DNA from: a bacterium
GTDB lineage: Bacteria; SZUA-79; Acidulodesulfobacterales; Acidulodesulfobacteraceae
Reading direction: 5' to 3'
Assembly (NCBI GenBank): GCA_003232385.1
Contig: QIJE01000028.1
Span: forward strand, 1 to 64,000
DNA: 64,000 bases
Part shown: positions 10,961-21,892 of the stretch, in pieces
Position numbering within the stretch: position 1 is the stretch's first letter
Layout of the letters: every line of letters begins with the position of its first letter
Notes under the pieces: generated by a model
The model's database searches: none
What the model was told of the DNA's origin: nothing
The model's input: only the letters and a program-made list of their open reading frames with translations
Position numbers and translations under genes: made by a program

Positions 10961-11701
10961 ATGATAAACCTTAAAAATAAAGTAGATATCGAAGGGATAA
11001 AAGCTGCGGGGCAGATCGTAAGGAAGGTATTATTGGAATTATCCGGTATTACAAAACCGGGCATTAAAACAATTGAATATGATATAAAATCGGAAAAGTT
11101 GGTGGCGTCATTAAACGCATCGCCGGCATTTAAGGGATACAACGGGTTTCCGTATTCTGTTTGCGTATCTGTGAACGATGAAGTCGTTCATGGTTTTCCT
11201 TCTCAAAGGAGACTTAGGAACGGTGACATAGTTAGTTTGGATTTTGGTTCCTATTATAAGGGTTATTATGCGGATGCGGCGATTACTCTTGCCGTAGGGG
11301 ATGTTTCAAATACGGCATCGGATCTTATGAGTGTTACCGAGAATGCCTTGAATATTGGAATATCCAAGGCGGTTTGCGGTAATAAAATAAACGATATCTC
11401 TTTGGCGATAGAAAATTTTGTAGTAAGCAATAAATGTTCGGTTGTAAAGGATTTTGTAGGTCACGGAGTCGGATTTAAATTGCATGAGGACCCACAGGTT
11501 CCGAATTATTATGTTAAAGGGAACGATATTTTGATAAAAGAAGGTTTAGTAATAGCCATTGAGCCGATGGTAAATGAGCTTGAATATAAAGTGAGGGTTA
11601 AGAAAAATAGGTGGACGGTTATTACTAAAGATAGAGGGTTCTCCGCTCATTTTGAGCATACCGTCGTGGTAACTAAAGAAGGACCGCAAATTCTAACATA
11701 G
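10961..11701 (+). CDS. map: Type I methionine aminopeptidase
   Basis: [19 protein letters not shown]...[17 protein letters not shown]...IEPMV...[12 protein letters not shown]. Confidence 0.97.
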   Translation: MINLKNKVDIEGIKAAGQIVRKVLLELSGITKPGIKTIEYDIKSEKLVASLNASPAFKGYNGFPYSVCVSVNDEVVHGFPSQRRLRNGDIVSLDFGSYYKGYYADAAITLAVGDVSNTASDLMSVTENALNIGISKAVCGNKINDISLAIENFVVSNKCSVVKDFVGHGVGFKLHEDPQVPNYYVKGNDILIKEGLVIAIEPMVNELEYKVRVKKNRWTVITKDRGFSAHFEHTVVVTKEGPQILT

Positions 11702-11709
11702 GAAAATTT

Positions 11710-11931
11710 ATGGCAGGCAAAGAGGATCTGATAGAAGTCGAAGGGACGGTTGTTGAGCCGTTGCCCAACGCCATGTTCAGGGTTGAATTGGAAAATGGCT
11801 ATAAGGTATTGGCTCATATATCCGGAAAAATGCGCATGCATTATATTAAAATTCTTTCCGGCGATAAGGTGACCGTTCAATTGTCGCCTTACGATTTAAG
11901 CAGGGGACGCATCGTATTTAGAGGGAAATAA
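11710..11931 (+). CDS. infA: Translation initiation factor IF-1
   Basis: 73 aa; [35 protein letters not shown]. Confidence 0.97.
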   Translation: MAGKEDLIEVEGTVVEPLPNAMFRVELENGYKVLAHISGKMRMHYIKILSGDKVTVQLSPYDLSRGRIVFRGK

Positions 11932-12000
11932 TTTATAAAATAATGATAATAATTTCGATGTGTGTTTTATTTAACAGGGCACATATTAGGGGAGTTAAAA

Positions 12001-12114
12001 TTGAAAGTGAGATCTTCGGTAAAAAAAATATGCAGTAAATGCAAGGTTATAAGAAGAAAGGGAGTCGTAAGAGTAATATGCGAAAACCCTAAACATAAGC
12101 AGCGTCAAGGTTAA
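12001..12114 (+). CDS. rpmJ: 50S ribosomal protein L36 (missing from supplied ORF track)
   Basis: TTG-start ORF: (M)[36 protein letters not shown], upstream aggggag. Confidence 0.95.
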   Translation: MKVRSSVKKICSKCKVIRRKGVVRVICENPKHKQRQG

Positions 12115-12127
12115 AAAGGGAGGCAAT

Positions 12128-12508
12128 ATGGCGAGAATTTCCGGTATAGATTTACCAAAAAACAAAAGAATTGAAATTGCCTTGACTTATATTTACGGTA
12201 TAGGGCGGTCGTTATCTATTAGGATTTTAAATAAAGCCGATATCGACATAAATATCAAGACAAAAGAACTGACCGATATCCAAGTTAACAGTATTAGGCA
12301 GATAATAGATAACGGATATGAAGTAGAAGGAGATTTAAGAAGAGAAATACAGATGAACGTGAAACGGCTTATTGATATAGGCAGTTATAGAGGATTGAGG
12401 CATAGAAGGGGTTTGCCGGTAAGGGGGCAGAGGACTAAAACTAATGCAAGAACAAGGAAAGGGCATAGGAAATCTTCAATTAATATAAAGACGGCGAAGA
12501 CAAAATAA
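12128..12508 (+). CDS. rpsM: 30S ribosomal protein S13
   Basis: [26 protein letters not shown]...[24 protein letters not shown]. Confidence 0.98.
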   Translation: MARISGIDLPKNKRIEIALTYIYGIGRSLSIRILNKADIDINIKTKELTDIQVNSIRQIIDNGYEVEGDLRREIQMNVKRLIDIGSYRGLRHRRGLPVRGQRTKTNARTRKGHRKSSINIKTAKTK

Positions 12509-12552
12509 AGTCAGAAAATTAATTTTTAATTTAGGACCTATTCGAGGTATAA

Positions 12553-12948
12553 ATGGCTAACACAAAAAAAAAGGCGGTAAAGAAGAGAAAAGAGAAGAAA
12601 AATATTCAAAATGCAATTGCTCATATAAGGTCGACGTTTAATAATACTATAGTTAGTATTACTGATTTAAACGGAAACGTTCTTTCATGGGCGAGCTCAG
12701 GCACAAGCGGATTTAAAGGCTCCAGAAAAAGCACCCCGTATGCGGGGCAGATGGCTGCCGAACAGGCGGCAAAAAAGGTATCGGATTATGGAGTTTCTAA
12801 TATAGAAGTTTATATAAAGGGTCCGGGCGGAGGCAGGGAATCTGCATTAAGAGCTCTTCAGAGTTCCGGTCTTAATATTACGTTAATAAAGGATGTTACT
12901 CCCATACCTCACAACGGATGCAGGCCTCCGAAAAGAAGACGGGTTTAA
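12553..12948 (+). CDS. rpsK: 30S ribosomal protein S11
   Basis: [27 protein letters not shown]...[13 protein letters not shown]. Confidence 0.98.
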   Translation: MANTKKKAVKKRKEKKNIQNAIAHIRSTFNNTIVSITDLNGNVLSWASSGTSGFKGSRKSTPYAGQMAAEQAAKKVSDYGVSNIEVYIKGPGGGRESALRALQSSGLNITLIKDVTPIPHNGCRPPKRRRV

Positions 12949-13014
12949 ATCTTTAAAACGTTAAAAATTATAATTATTAAGTTAAGCAAGCTATGAAATT
13001 TATGAGGTGAAAAG

Positions 13015-13641
13015 GTGGCTAAGTACAGTGGTGCAGTTTGTAAATTATGCAGGAGAGAAGGCGAAAAACTTTTTTTAAAAGGAGATAGGTGTTATTCCGA
13101 TAAGTGTTCATACGATAAGAGAGAATATGCTCCGGGAGAGCATAAGAATATGAGGAGAAAATTATCCGAATACGGAGGGCAGCTCAGAGAGAAACAGAAA
13201 CTAAAAAGATCTTACGGACTTATGGAAAAACAGTTTAAAAAGACATATATAATTGCAGAAAGAATGAGCGGAATTACAGGAGAAAACCTGATTTCTCTAT
13301 TGGAAAGAAGGCTTGACAATGCTGTTTATGTGTTAGGATTTGCCGTTTCTCGCAAGCTTGGAAGACTCTTAGTTGCGCACGGACATTTCTTGGTTAACGA
13401 TAAAAAGGTAGATATCCCTTCATTTGTTTTGAAACAGGGGGATAGGATCACTGTTCGCGAGAAAAGTAGAAAATACGATGTCATAAAAACTTCATTAGAG
13501 TCTGCCGCGAGAAGATCGTGTCCCGAATATTTCGAATTGAATGCGGATGCCTACGAGGGCACGTTAAAAGCGATTCCGGAAAGGGATGAAATCATGTCTA
13601 CGGTAGACGAAAAGCTTATAGTAGAACTTTATTCTAAATAA
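13015..13641 (+). CDS. rpsD: 30S ribosomal protein S4
   Basis: GTG start; CKLCRREGEKLFLKG...LERRLDNAVYVLGFAVSR. Confidence 0.97.
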   Translation: MAKYSGAVCKLCRREGEKLFLKGDRCYSDKCSYDKREYAPGEHKNMRRKLSEYGGQLREKQKLKRSYGLMEKQFKKTYIIAERMSGITGENLISLLERRLDNAVYVLGFAVSRKLGRLLVAHGHFLVNDKKVDIPSFVLKQGDRITVREKSRKYDVIKTSLESAARRSCPEYFELNADAYEGTLKAIPERDEIMSTVDEKLIVELYSK

Positions 13642-13670
13642 GCGTCAAATAAAATTTTTTCGGAGGCGAT

Positions 13671-14681
13671 ATGAAAAAAGATTGGCTTTCGCTTATTAAG
13701 CCAAAGAAGATAGAATTCGAGAAAGAAACATATACCGATTATTACGGAAAATTAACGGTAGAGCCGTTGGAGAGAGGTCTTGGTATTACCATTGGCAATG
13801 CCGTTCGTCGGGTTCTTTTGTCATCAATAGTAGGATATAAAATATCCGAGATTAAGATTGAAGGTGTGTCACATGAATTTACTTTTATTCCGGGAGTTGT
13901 GGAAGATATTACGGAGATTATATTAAATTTAAAAGATATCGACTTTGACATTACTTCCGATCAGCCCGAACCGGCATATATAGATATCGACAGAGAAGGC
14001 GATGTTTATGCCTCGGATATTAAAACGTCGCAAAACATTGAGGTAGTAAACAAAGAGAAGAGGATTCTAAAGATAGCCGAAGGCGGTAGTTTTAAGGCTC
14101 AAATGCTTGTCGTCGGAGGCAGAGGATATGTACCCAGCGAACTTAATTCCCGTGAGGAGGCCCCTGTAGGGACTATTTTCTTAGACGTTTCTTTTTCACC
14201 GGTCAAAAAGGTTACCATGGATGTTTCCTATGCAAGAGTCGGGGGGATAACGGATTACGATAAACTCGTAATAGAAATATTTACAAACGGTTATATTACC
14301 CCGGAGGATGCTCTTACTTCCGCATCTTTAATGCTACAAGAACAAGTTTCGGTCCTTGCAACATTTGGAGAAATGGACCAATTATCACTATCGGATAAAA
14401 AGGTGCAACCGGATGCAGAGAAGCTGTCGGAAAATCATTTAAACGAGAACTTGTTTAAGAACGTAGATGAGCTGGAGCTTTCCGTCAGATCTGCAAATTG
14501 TCTTAAGAATGCCGATATAAAAACAATCAATGAGTTGGTTCAAAAAACCGAAGGAGAAATGTTAAGAACAAAGAATTTCGGCAGGAAGTCTCTTAATGAG
14601 ATAAAAGAGGTTTTATCTACTATGGGATTGGGTTTTGGGATGAAGGTAGATGATGTGGCTATACGAAAACAAGAGAAATAA
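13671..14681 (+). CDS. rpoA: DNA-directed RNA polymerase subunit alpha
   Basis: [25 protein letters not shown]; alpha-CTD ([22 protein letters not shown]). Confidence 0.98.
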   Translation: MKKDWLSLIKPKKIEFEKETYTDYYGKLTVEPLERGLGITIGNAVRRVLLSSIVGYKISEIKIEGVSHEFTFIPGVVEDITEIILNLKDIDFDITSDQPEPAYIDIDREGDVYASDIKTSQNIEVVNKEKRILKIAEGGSFKAQMLVVGGRGYVPSELNSREEAPVGTIFLDVSFSPVKKVTMDVSYARVGGITDYDKLVIEIFTNGYITPEDALTSASLMLQEQVSVLATFGEMDQLSLSDKKVQPDAEKLSENHLNENLFKNVDELELSVRSANCLKNADIKTINELVQKTEGEMLRTKNFGRKSLNEIKEVLSTMGLGFGMKVDDVAIRKQEK

Positions 14682-14710
14682 TTTGTCAAATATTATATTT
14701 AGGGGTTAAA

Positions 14711-15076
14711 ATGCGTCATAGAAAAATTAAGACAAGACTAAATAGAACGTCTTCGCATAGGGCTGCTTTACTTAGAAATATGGCCTCTTCGCTTATAGAG
14801 CATGAAAGAATAGAAACAACCCTACCTAAGGCCAAGGTTTTAAGGGGCTACGTAGAAAGACTTGTTACGCTGGGGAAATTAGACACTACGGCTAGAAGGC
14901 GAGCCGTATTCTCAAAGTTAAGAAATAAAGAAGCGACTACTAAACTTTTTAAAGATTTGGGGCAGAGATTTAAAGATAGACCGGGAGGATATGTTAGAAT
15001 AATCAAGACCGGTTATAGGGCGGGCGATGCCAGTCCTATAGGGTTCATCGAGTTTGTCGCGAAAGAAAAAGGATAA
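14711..15076 (+). CDS. rplQ: 50S ribosomal protein L17
   Basis: [45 protein letters not shown]. Confidence 0.98.
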   Translation: MRHRKIKTRLNRTSSHRAALLRNMASSLIEHERIETTLPKAKVLRGYVERLVTLGKLDTTARRRAVFSKLRNKEATTKLFKDLGQRFKDRPGGYVRIIKTGYRAGDASPIGFIEFVAKEKG

Positions 15077-15124
15077 GCCGATTTATAAGTAGGTATTGAA
15101 CGACTATGATAAAGAAAAAAAATA

Positions 15125-15133
15125 TGATATAAT
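15125..15133 (+). promoter_or_regulatory. Candidate extended -10 promoter of the trp cluster
   Basis: TGATATAAT (TGnTATAAT) 9 nt before the trpE ATG. Confidence 0.5.
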
Positions 15134-15142
15134 CCCTACGTT

Positions 15143-16669
15143 ATGCCTATTATAAATTACGAGGATGTTTTAAACACGCCGGAAGCATTCAATGTCATTC
15201 CAGTTGTCTATGAAATTAGCGGCGATATGGAAACTCCGATATCGATGTTTTCGTCTTTCCACAGGGAGTCCTATGCGTTTTTTTTCGAGAGTACGGAAGG
15301 CATAGGAAAATGGGGAAGGTATTCCTTTATATGCTTGAACCCGTTTTTAACGATAAGTCTTCGAGGAGACGCACTTAGCATTGATAATTTTACCGATTAT
15401 CAACTTGAATTTCCCTCAAGTATAAGCCTTAAAAATTTGGACGGAGATGTTTTTTCATACGTAAAGAAGGTTCTGTCTCATTTTAAGCTGTATAAGAATG
15501 GATTGTCGGAAGATTTTATCGGAGGGTTGTTCGGTTATTTAGGATATGAAATAAATGGTCTTATCGAAAAATTGCCTCCGCAAAAAGCCGATATTACGGA
15601 TGTATATGATCTTTTCTTTATGCTCCCCAGAGATATAGTTGTTTATGACGCTTTAAATCAGGCCATTAAGATAATATCTTTTTTGTTTAGAGATAATTCA
15701 AACAGAAAACGGCTGAAAAAAGATTACGAATCGACGCTTCAAAGGATAGACAGGATATCCGGAGTTATTAAAAAGAGGAAATTCGAATCTAAAGAAGACG
15801 AAAACGATAAAAATTCCGGTATAGAGGTAGAAGACGAAACGAATTTTAACGAATTTGAGAGAAATGTTTTATCCGCCAAAGAATACATACTTCGTGGAGA
15901 TATATTCCAGGTTCAGGTATCTCGCAGAAAAAAAATCATCAATCCGCCAGACCCTTTTCTCTTCTATCGCGCCCTTAGGCTTATAAATCCTTCTCCCTAT
16001 ATGTTTTATCTCAAGATCGGTGATTTTGTCATTGCAGGCTCATCCCCAGAAAACTTAGTAAAACTTACGAACCGCGACATCGAAACGAGGCCTATCGCCG
16101 GTACCATAAAAAGGGGTGAAGATTCTGCATCCGATGATATCCTTGCAGACGAACTGCTGAATGACCCTAAAGAACGAGCGGAACATATCATGCTGGTGGA
16201 TTTAAGTAGGAACGACATAGGGAGGGTTTCAGAAAAAGGAACCGTTAAGATTGAAAAACTCATGTATATCGAAAAATATTCTCATGTTCAGCATATAGTT
16301 ACGAGCGTCTTGTCTCAGATTAAAGACGGGTTGGACGCATTTGATTTAATTAAGGCAACGTATCCGGCGGGTACCGTTACCGGGGCTCCGAAAGTAAGGG
16401 CTATGGAAATAATAAATGAGTTAGAGAATTCAAAGAGAGGGGTATATGCCGGGGGCGTAGGCTATTTCGATTTTTTAGAAGATAACGGTTGCCGGAAAAT
16501 GGAATTTTGCATAACTATCAGGACGGCGTTATTTAAAAAAGGAGCGGCTTATATTCAGGCTGCCGGCGGTATAGTATATGATTCCACCCCGGAAAACGAA
16601 TTTGCGGAAACAGAAAATAAATTGAGACACTTAATGGCGGCATTTAATCTTGCGCATAGACTTAACTAA
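15143..16669 (+). CDS. trpE: Anthranilate synthase component I
   Basis: FQVQVSRR...GSSPENLVKL...RPIAGTIKRG...VTGAPKVRAMEIINELE; followed by trpG. Confidence 0.95.
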   Translation: MPIINYEDVLNTPEAFNVIPVVYEISGDMETPISMFSSFHRESYAFFFESTEGIGKWGRYSFICLNPFLTISLRGDALSIDNFTDYQLEFPSSISLKNLDGDVFSYVKKVLSHFKLYKNGLSEDFIGGLFGYLGYEINGLIEKLPPQKADITDVYDLFFMLPRDIVVYDALNQAIKIISFLFRDNSNRKRLKKDYESTLQRIDRISGVIKKRKFESKEDENDKNSGIEVEDETNFNEFERNVLSAKEYILRGDIFQVQVSRRKKIINPPDPFLFYRALRLINPSPYMFYLKIGDFVIAGSSPENLVKLTNRDIETRPIAGTIKRGEDSASDDILADELLNDPKERAEHIMLVDLSRNDIGRVSEKGTVKIEKLMYIEKYSHVQHIVTSVLSQIKDGLDAFDLIKATYPAGTVTGAPKVRAMEIINELENSKRGVYAGGVGYFDFLEDNGCRKMEFCITIRTALFKKGAAYIQAAGGIVYDSTPENEFAETENKLRHLMAAFNLAHRLN

Positions 16670-16675
16670 AAAATC

Positions 16676-17242
16676 ATGATATTAGTTATAGATAATTATG
16701 ATTCTTTTACCTATAATATAGTGCAGTATATAGGCGAATTAGGATATGACGTTTTGGTTTTCAGAAACGATGCCTTGGGGGTTTCGGATATTTTAGAAAT
16801 GAATCCCGAGAAGATAGTCATTTCGCCGGGGCCTAAAACACCTTCTGAGGCGGGAATTACGGTAGATATTATTCGGAATTTTCATTCTACGACGCCTATA
16901 CTAGGGGTTTGTTTGGGACATCAAGCTATAGGAGAGGCGTTCGGTGCAGATATAATAAGGGCGGAAAACATTATGCACGGAAAGGTTTCATCTATAAAGC
17001 ACGATTCCTCCGTTATTTATAGAGATATATCAAATCCGTTCAATGCGACGAGGTATCATTCTCTTGTAATAAAAAAAGAAAATCTTCCGAAAATTATAAA
17101 AATAACCGCTACGAGTTTGGACGATAACGAAATTATGGGTATAGAAATTAAAGGTTTTAGAGTTTACGGCGTTCAATTCCATCCCGAGTCGGTACTCACT
17201 TCATGCGGAAAGCAAATAATTAATAACTTTTTATCGATATAG
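16676..17242 (+). CDS. trpG: Anthranilate synthase component II (glutamine amidotransferase)
   Basis: ILVIDNYDSFTYNIVQY...GVCLGHQAIGEAFG...YGVQFHPESVLT. Confidence 0.96.
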   Translation: MILVIDNYDSFTYNIVQYIGELGYDVLVFRNDALGVSDILEMNPEKIVISPGPKTPSEAGITVDIIRNFHSTTPILGVCLGHQAIGEAFGADIIRAENIMHGKVSSIKHDSSVIYRDISNPFNATRYHSLVIKKENLPKIIKITATSLDDNEIMGIEIKGFRVYGVQFHPESVLTSCGKQIINNFLSI

Positions 17243-17294
17243 CGGTACAATTTGGTGGTATGCCGATAAAAAGGGAGACAAACTAATAAATCAA

Positions 17295-18326
17295 ATGGAG
17301 AAATATTTTATTAAAGACTTGTTGGAATGCGTTCTATCCGGCCGCGATTTAAGCAGAGATGAATCGTTTGATATCTTTAATATGATTCTAAGCGGAGAAC
17401 TGACCAACGCTCAAATAGCTTCTCTCTTGACATCCCTGAAAATTAAGGGAGAAACCGTTGACGAGATAGCGGGTGCGGCGCTTGCAATGAAAGAAAATGC
17501 CGTAAAGATATCTTTGGGAAATAAAATTAAATCGGGACCGGTAGATACATGTGGAACCGGAGGGGATTCCGGGAATACTTTTAATATATCCACCTGCGCC
17601 GCTTTGATTGCAGCCGGCGCAGGTATTAAAATAGCAAAACATGGAAATTATGCCGTTTCGTCTAAATCGGGAAGCGCCGATGTTCTAAAAGAGCTCGGAG
17701 TAAATATTTTTTTAGACGCAGAAGGGGTTTTGAGGTCGATAGAGTATGCGAATATAGGGTTTTTATTTGCCCCTGAGTTTCATACGGCAATGAAATATGC
17801 GGCTTCGGTAAGGAAAGAATTGGGATTTAAAACAATATTTAATATACTGGGTCCGTTAACTAATCCCTTAGGCGTAAAAAAACAGGTAATTGGGGTTTAT
17901 TCCAGAAGTCTATCTGAAAAAATAATCGAGGTTCTTAAGATATTTAATATCGGGAGGGCTTTTGTTGTGCATAGCAGGGACGGCATGGACGAGGTCGGTT
18001 TATCGGGCATAACCGATATTTACGAGTTAGACGCGGGCAGCATAAAATATTTTGAGTTTAATCCGAAAAAATACGGTTTTAATTTTTTTACGCCGAACGA
18101 ATTTAAATCATTATCGGTTGATTCAAGTGCGAAAATTATATATGATATCTTAAGGGGTAATACCGGTCCAAAGAGCGATATCGCAATTTTAAATGCAGGA
18201 TTCGCAATTTTGGTTTCCGGTGCGGTTAATGATTTGCAGGATGCTTTTGGCGCGGCGAGGCGTTCAGTAGAATCCGGCGATGCATTAAATGCCCTAAAAA
18301 ATCTTATTGAGATTTCTAATAAATAA
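17295..18326 (+). CDS. trpD: Anthranilate phosphoribosyltransferase
   Basis: DTCGTGGDSGNTFNISTCAALIAAGAGIKIAKHGN. Confidence 0.97.
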   Translation: MEKYFIKDLLECVLSGRDLSRDESFDIFNMILSGELTNAQIASLLTSLKIKGETVDEIAGAALAMKENAVKISLGNKIKSGPVDTCGTGGDSGNTFNISTCAALIAAGAGIKIAKHGNYAVSSKSGSADVLKELGVNIFLDAEGVLRSIEYANIGFLFAPEFHTAMKYAASVRKELGFKTIFNILGPLTNPLGVKKQVIGVYSRSLSEKIIEVLKIFNIGRAFVVHSRDGMDEVGLSGITDIYELDAGSIKYFEFNPKKYGFNFFTPNEFKSLSVDSSAKIIYDILRGNTGPKSDIAILNAGFAILVSGAVNDLQDAFGAARRSVESGDALNALKNLIEISNK

Positions 18327-18349
18327 GTGTTATTAATATAACGGTAAAA

Positions 18350-19174
18350 ATGATTTTAGACGATATTTTAAAAGAAAAGACAATAGAGATAGAAAAATTT
18401 AAGGCATCTATAAACGAATCCGAATATAAAGCCGAAGCATATGGTGTTTTTAGGGGATTAAGAAGCCTAAGGGGGGCATTAAAACCGCGATCTAACGGTG
18501 AGGCTGTATCTTACCGAATTTGCAGTATAATTGCCGAAGTCAAAAAAGCCTCTCCTTCTAGAGGAAAGATGGTATTTAATTATAAGCCGGATGAGATGTC
18601 CGTCGCCTATGAAAAAGGCGGCGCAAGTGCAATATCGGTTCTTACGGACAAGAGATTTTTTATGGGTAGTTCGTCAGATATACTGAAAGTGAGAGAATCC
18701 GTTAAACTTCCCGTATTGAGAAAGGATTTTATCATAGACGAAATTCAGGTTTTTGAATCAAAAATGATAGGAGCGGATGCAATTCTTTTAATACTTAAAG
18801 TTTTAACCGAGGTGCAATACAAAAAACTTCTTGCGCTTGCAGACGAACTTTCGTTGGATGTCCTTACGGAGATATCGAATGAGAATGAGTTGGAGACGGC
18901 GTATAAATATAATGCCGAGATTATAGGTATTAATAGCAGGGATTTAAGAACTTTTAAGACCGATTTGTTTAAAACCGCCGCCATCGCCGAAAAAATACCT
19001 CCCGGCAAATTAATCGTTGCGGAAAGCGGTATCAGCGGCAGGGGAGATATAGAGATGCTGATGAAAAGAGGGATAAACTCTTTTCTTATAGGAGAAGCAG
19101 TCGTTAAGTCGGAAGATGCCTCTAAAACATTGAAGGATCTTTTGTTTCCTTATGCTATAAATAATTATTTATAA
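18350..19174 (+). CDS. trpC: Indole-3-glycerol phosphate synthase
   Basis: IIAEVKKASPSRGKM...LRKDFIIDEIQVFESK...IGINSRDLRTF. Confidence 0.97.
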   Translation: MILDDILKEKTIEIEKFKASINESEYKAEAYGVFRGLRSLRGALKPRSNGEAVSYRICSIIAEVKKASPSRGKMVFNYKPDEMSVAYEKGGASAISVLTDKRFFMGSSSDILKVRESVKLPVLRKDFIIDEIQVFESKMIGADAILLILKVLTEVQYKKLLALADELSLDVLTEISNENELETAYKYNAEIIGINSRDLRTFKTDLFKTAAIAEKIPPGKLIVAESGISGRGDIEMLMKRGINSFLIGEAVVKSEDASKTLKDLLFPYAINNYL

Positions 19175-19180
19175 ATTTTA

Positions 19181-19888
19181 ATGTCTCGCTTAACGTTTAA
19201 CGTTCCTAAGATAAAAATATGTGGTATAACCAATTTGGACGATGCCCGCAGTGCATTGGAATGCGGTGCCGACAGTTTAGGTTTTGTCTTTTACGAAAAG
19301 TCTAAGAGGTTCGTTTCGCCTGAAAAGGCCAAGCGGATCATATTTGAACTTCGAAGGGATAAAAAAGAATATTGCAGAGATTTCTTGTCGGTTGAGAGGA
19401 ATGTTATAATTACAGGTGTTTTCGTAAACGAGAGCATAGAAACCGTTACAGCGCTGATGAATAATACGGATATTGATATAATTCAGTTATCCGGGACGGA
19501 ATCCTTAGAGTACATAGAAGAATTAGGCATAGGCAAAAATGCGGTTTTAAAAGCGGTACATATAGAAAAAGAAAAAGATATAGAAAAAATTTCTTATTAC
19601 GAAAATGCCGGCGTTAATGTGCTTGTCGATACATTTGCAGGGCGAGGTATATATGGAGGAACCGGTTCCTCTTTTAATTTAAATCTTTTGAAAAATATAA
19701 ATCCTAAAAATTTGATTATAGCCGGCGGAATAGGTCCGGATAATATAAAAGATATTATTCAAGCCATAAGACCTTATGGCATAGACCTTTCCTCAAAAAT
19801 AGAGGGTATACCGGGCAAAAAAGACTACGACAAAATGGTTTTATTTTTTAGAAATCTTAAGGGGGCTGCATATGAAATTGCCCGATAA
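19181..19888 (+). CDS. trpF: Phosphoribosylanthranilate isomerase
   Basis: [32 protein letters not shown]. Confidence 0.96.
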   Translation: MSRLTFNVPKIKICGITNLDDARSALECGADSLGFVFYEKSKRFVSPEKAKRIIFELRRDKKEYCRDFLSVERNVIITGVFVNESIETVTALMNNTDIDIIQLSGTESLEYIEELGIGKNAVLKAVHIEKEKDIEKISYYENAGVNVLVDTFAGRGIYGGTGSSFNLNLLKNINPKNLIIAGGIGPDNIKDIIQAIRPYGIDLSSKIEGIPGKKDYDKMVLFFRNLKGAAYEIAR

Positions 19889-21053
19889 AAAAGGTCATTT
19901 CGGTGATTACGGCGGAAGATATATATCCGAAACATTGATGCCTGCCGTTATAGAATTGGAGAATTTTTACAAAGGCATACGGAATGATAAAGCCTTTATA
20001 AAAGAGCTTAATTATTATTTAAAAAATTACGTTGGCAGGCCTAGCCCGCTATTTTATGCAAAAAGGCTTTCCGATGTTTACGAATCGGAAATATACCTTA
20101 AACGGGAGGATTTAAATCATACCGGAGCCCATAAAATTAATAACACCGTAGGACAGGCTTTACTTGCGGTTAAAATGGGGAAAAAGAGGGTTATCGCCGA
20201 GACCGGAGCCGGTCAACACGGTGTCGCTACTGCCACCGTTTGTGCCCTTTTTGACATAGAGTGCGAAGTATTCATGGGCAAAAAGGATATAGAAAGGCAG
20301 AAGCAAAATGTTTTTAAAATGGAACTTCTCGGCGCTAAAATAAATTCTGTAGAAGCAGGGGCGCAGACCCTTAAAGACGCCATGAATGAAGCGTTAAGAG
20401 ATTGGGTTGCAAATGTTAAAACCACATATTATATGATAGGTACGGTTGCCGGTCCTCACCCGTACCCTTTAATAGTCAGAGATTTTCAGTCGGTTATAGG
20501 AAAAGAGGTCTTAAAACAGATTGATAAACTTCCGGATATCCTGATAGCTTGCATAGGGGGCGGAAGTAATGCCATGGGGTTATTCTATCCATTTCTAAAA
20601 TACGACAGCATTGATATGTACGCCGTGGAGGCGGGCGGTTTAGGGATTTCCACGGGAAAGCATGCCGCCTCTATTTCCGGGGGCAAACCCGGGGTTTTAC
20701 ACGGGAATAAGACGTATCTCCTTCAGGATGAATTCGGAAGAATATCCGAAGCCCATTCAATTGCGGCCGGATTGGATTATCCGGGCGTAGGCCCCGAACA
20801 CAGTTATTTTGCGGATAAAAAGAGGATTATTTTCGACAGCGTAACGGATGCGGAGGCTGTTTCCGCCTTTCAAATGTTGTGCAAGTCCGAGGGTATTATC
20901 CCGGCGCTGGAAAGTGCGCATGCAATCGCATATTTGGAAAAAATAAAGAAACAAATAAAAGGAAAAACCGTTATTGTAAACCTTTCCGGTAGAGGAGACA
21001 AGGATATGCATACTGTTTCCGATTATCTTTCGCTCGGGAATAAACACAGGTAA
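19872..21053 (+). CDS. trpB: Tryptophan synthase beta chain
   Basis: [13 protein letters not shown]...[16 protein letters not shown]...[11 protein letters not shown]. Confidence 0.98.
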   Translation: MKLPDKKGHFGDYGGRYISETLMPAVIELENFYKGIRNDKAFIKELNYYLKNYVGRPSPLFYAKRLSDVYESEIYLKREDLNHTGAHKINNTVGQALLAVKMGKKRVIAETGAGQHGVATATVCALFDIECEVFMGKKDIERQKQNVFKMELLGAKINSVEAGAQTLKDAMNEALRDWVANVKTTYYMIGTVAGPHPYPLIVRDFQSVIGKEVLKQIDKLPDILIACIGGGSNAMGLFYPFLKYDSIDMYAVEAGGLGISTGKHAASISGGKPGVLHGNKTYLLQDEFGRISEAHSIAAGLDYPGVGPEHSYFADKKRIIFDSVTDAEAVSAFQMLCKSEGIIPALESAHAIAYLEKIKKQIKGKTVIVNLSGRGDKDMHTVSDYLSLGNKHR

Positions 21054-21054
21054 T

Positions 21055-21861
21055 ATGAAAATGATAAAAGAAAACAAAATAGATAATATTTTTAATTTAT
21101 TGAGATCTCAAAATAAGACGGCTTTTATACCGTTTATATCCATAGGAGATCCGGATATCGAGACATCGTTGGAGATAGCAAAAACATTGATAGACGCCGG
21201 TGCCGATATAATAGAATTGGGGTTCCCTTTTTCCGACCCTATGGCAGACGGAAAGGTAATACAGAGATCTTACGAAAGGGCGCTAAAGAACAGAATTTCC
21301 ATGGAAGATGCCTTTAATTTTATAAAGAGACTCAAAGCCTATCGGGATATACCGGTTATTTTTTTTACATATTATAATCCCGTTTTCGTAATGGGATCCA
21401 AATTTGCAGAAGATGCCGCGGATGCCGGAGTTGACGGCGTTCTGGTTGTTGATTTACCCCCCGAAGAGAGTGATGAATTTAACAAATATATAAGAAAAAA
21501 GAAAATATATCAAATTTTTTTACTCACTCCCACGACCGGAATAGATAGAATGAGGTATGTACTGTCTTATGCCAAGGGTTTTGTGTATTATGTCAGCGTT
21601 GCGGGGGTCACGGGGGCAAGAAAAAATTTGCCGGACGAGATTTGTTCCAATGTTAAAAATATTCAAGGCATAAGCGCTATTCCTGTTGGAGTGGGTTTTG
21701 GAATTTCCTCCGGAGAACAGGCAAAAGCTATAAAAGAATATGCCGATGCCGTAATAATAGGTTCGAAGATTATCCAATTTATAGAAAGCAATATTAACGA
21801 CAAATCCAAGATTTTAGAAAAAATAGCCGAATTTTCACATGGCATAACATCCTGTCTTTAA
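21055..21861 (+). CDS. trpA: Tryptophan synthase alpha chain
   Basis: ADIIELGFPFSDPMADGKVIQRSYERAL. Confidence 0.97.
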   Translation: MKMIKENKIDNIFNLLRSQNKTAFIPFISIGDPDIETSLEIAKTLIDAGADIIELGFPFSDPMADGKVIQRSYERALKNRISMEDAFNFIKRLKAYRDIPVIFFTYYNPVFVMGSKFAEDAADAGVDGVLVVDLPPEESDEFNKYIRKKKIYQIFLLTPTTGIDRMRYVLSYAKGFVYYVSVAGVTGARKNLPDEICSNVKNIQGISAIPVGVGFGISSGEQAKAIKEYADAVIIGSKIIQFIESNINDKSKILEKIAEFSHGITSCL

Positions 21862-21892
21862 TTTAATCTATTCGCTTATAGGTCAATATGAT

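Noticed and set aside
15077-15142. Possible trp attenuator or leader peptide
   Set aside because: No Trp-rich leader ORF or terminator/antiterminator pair in the 66-nt gap
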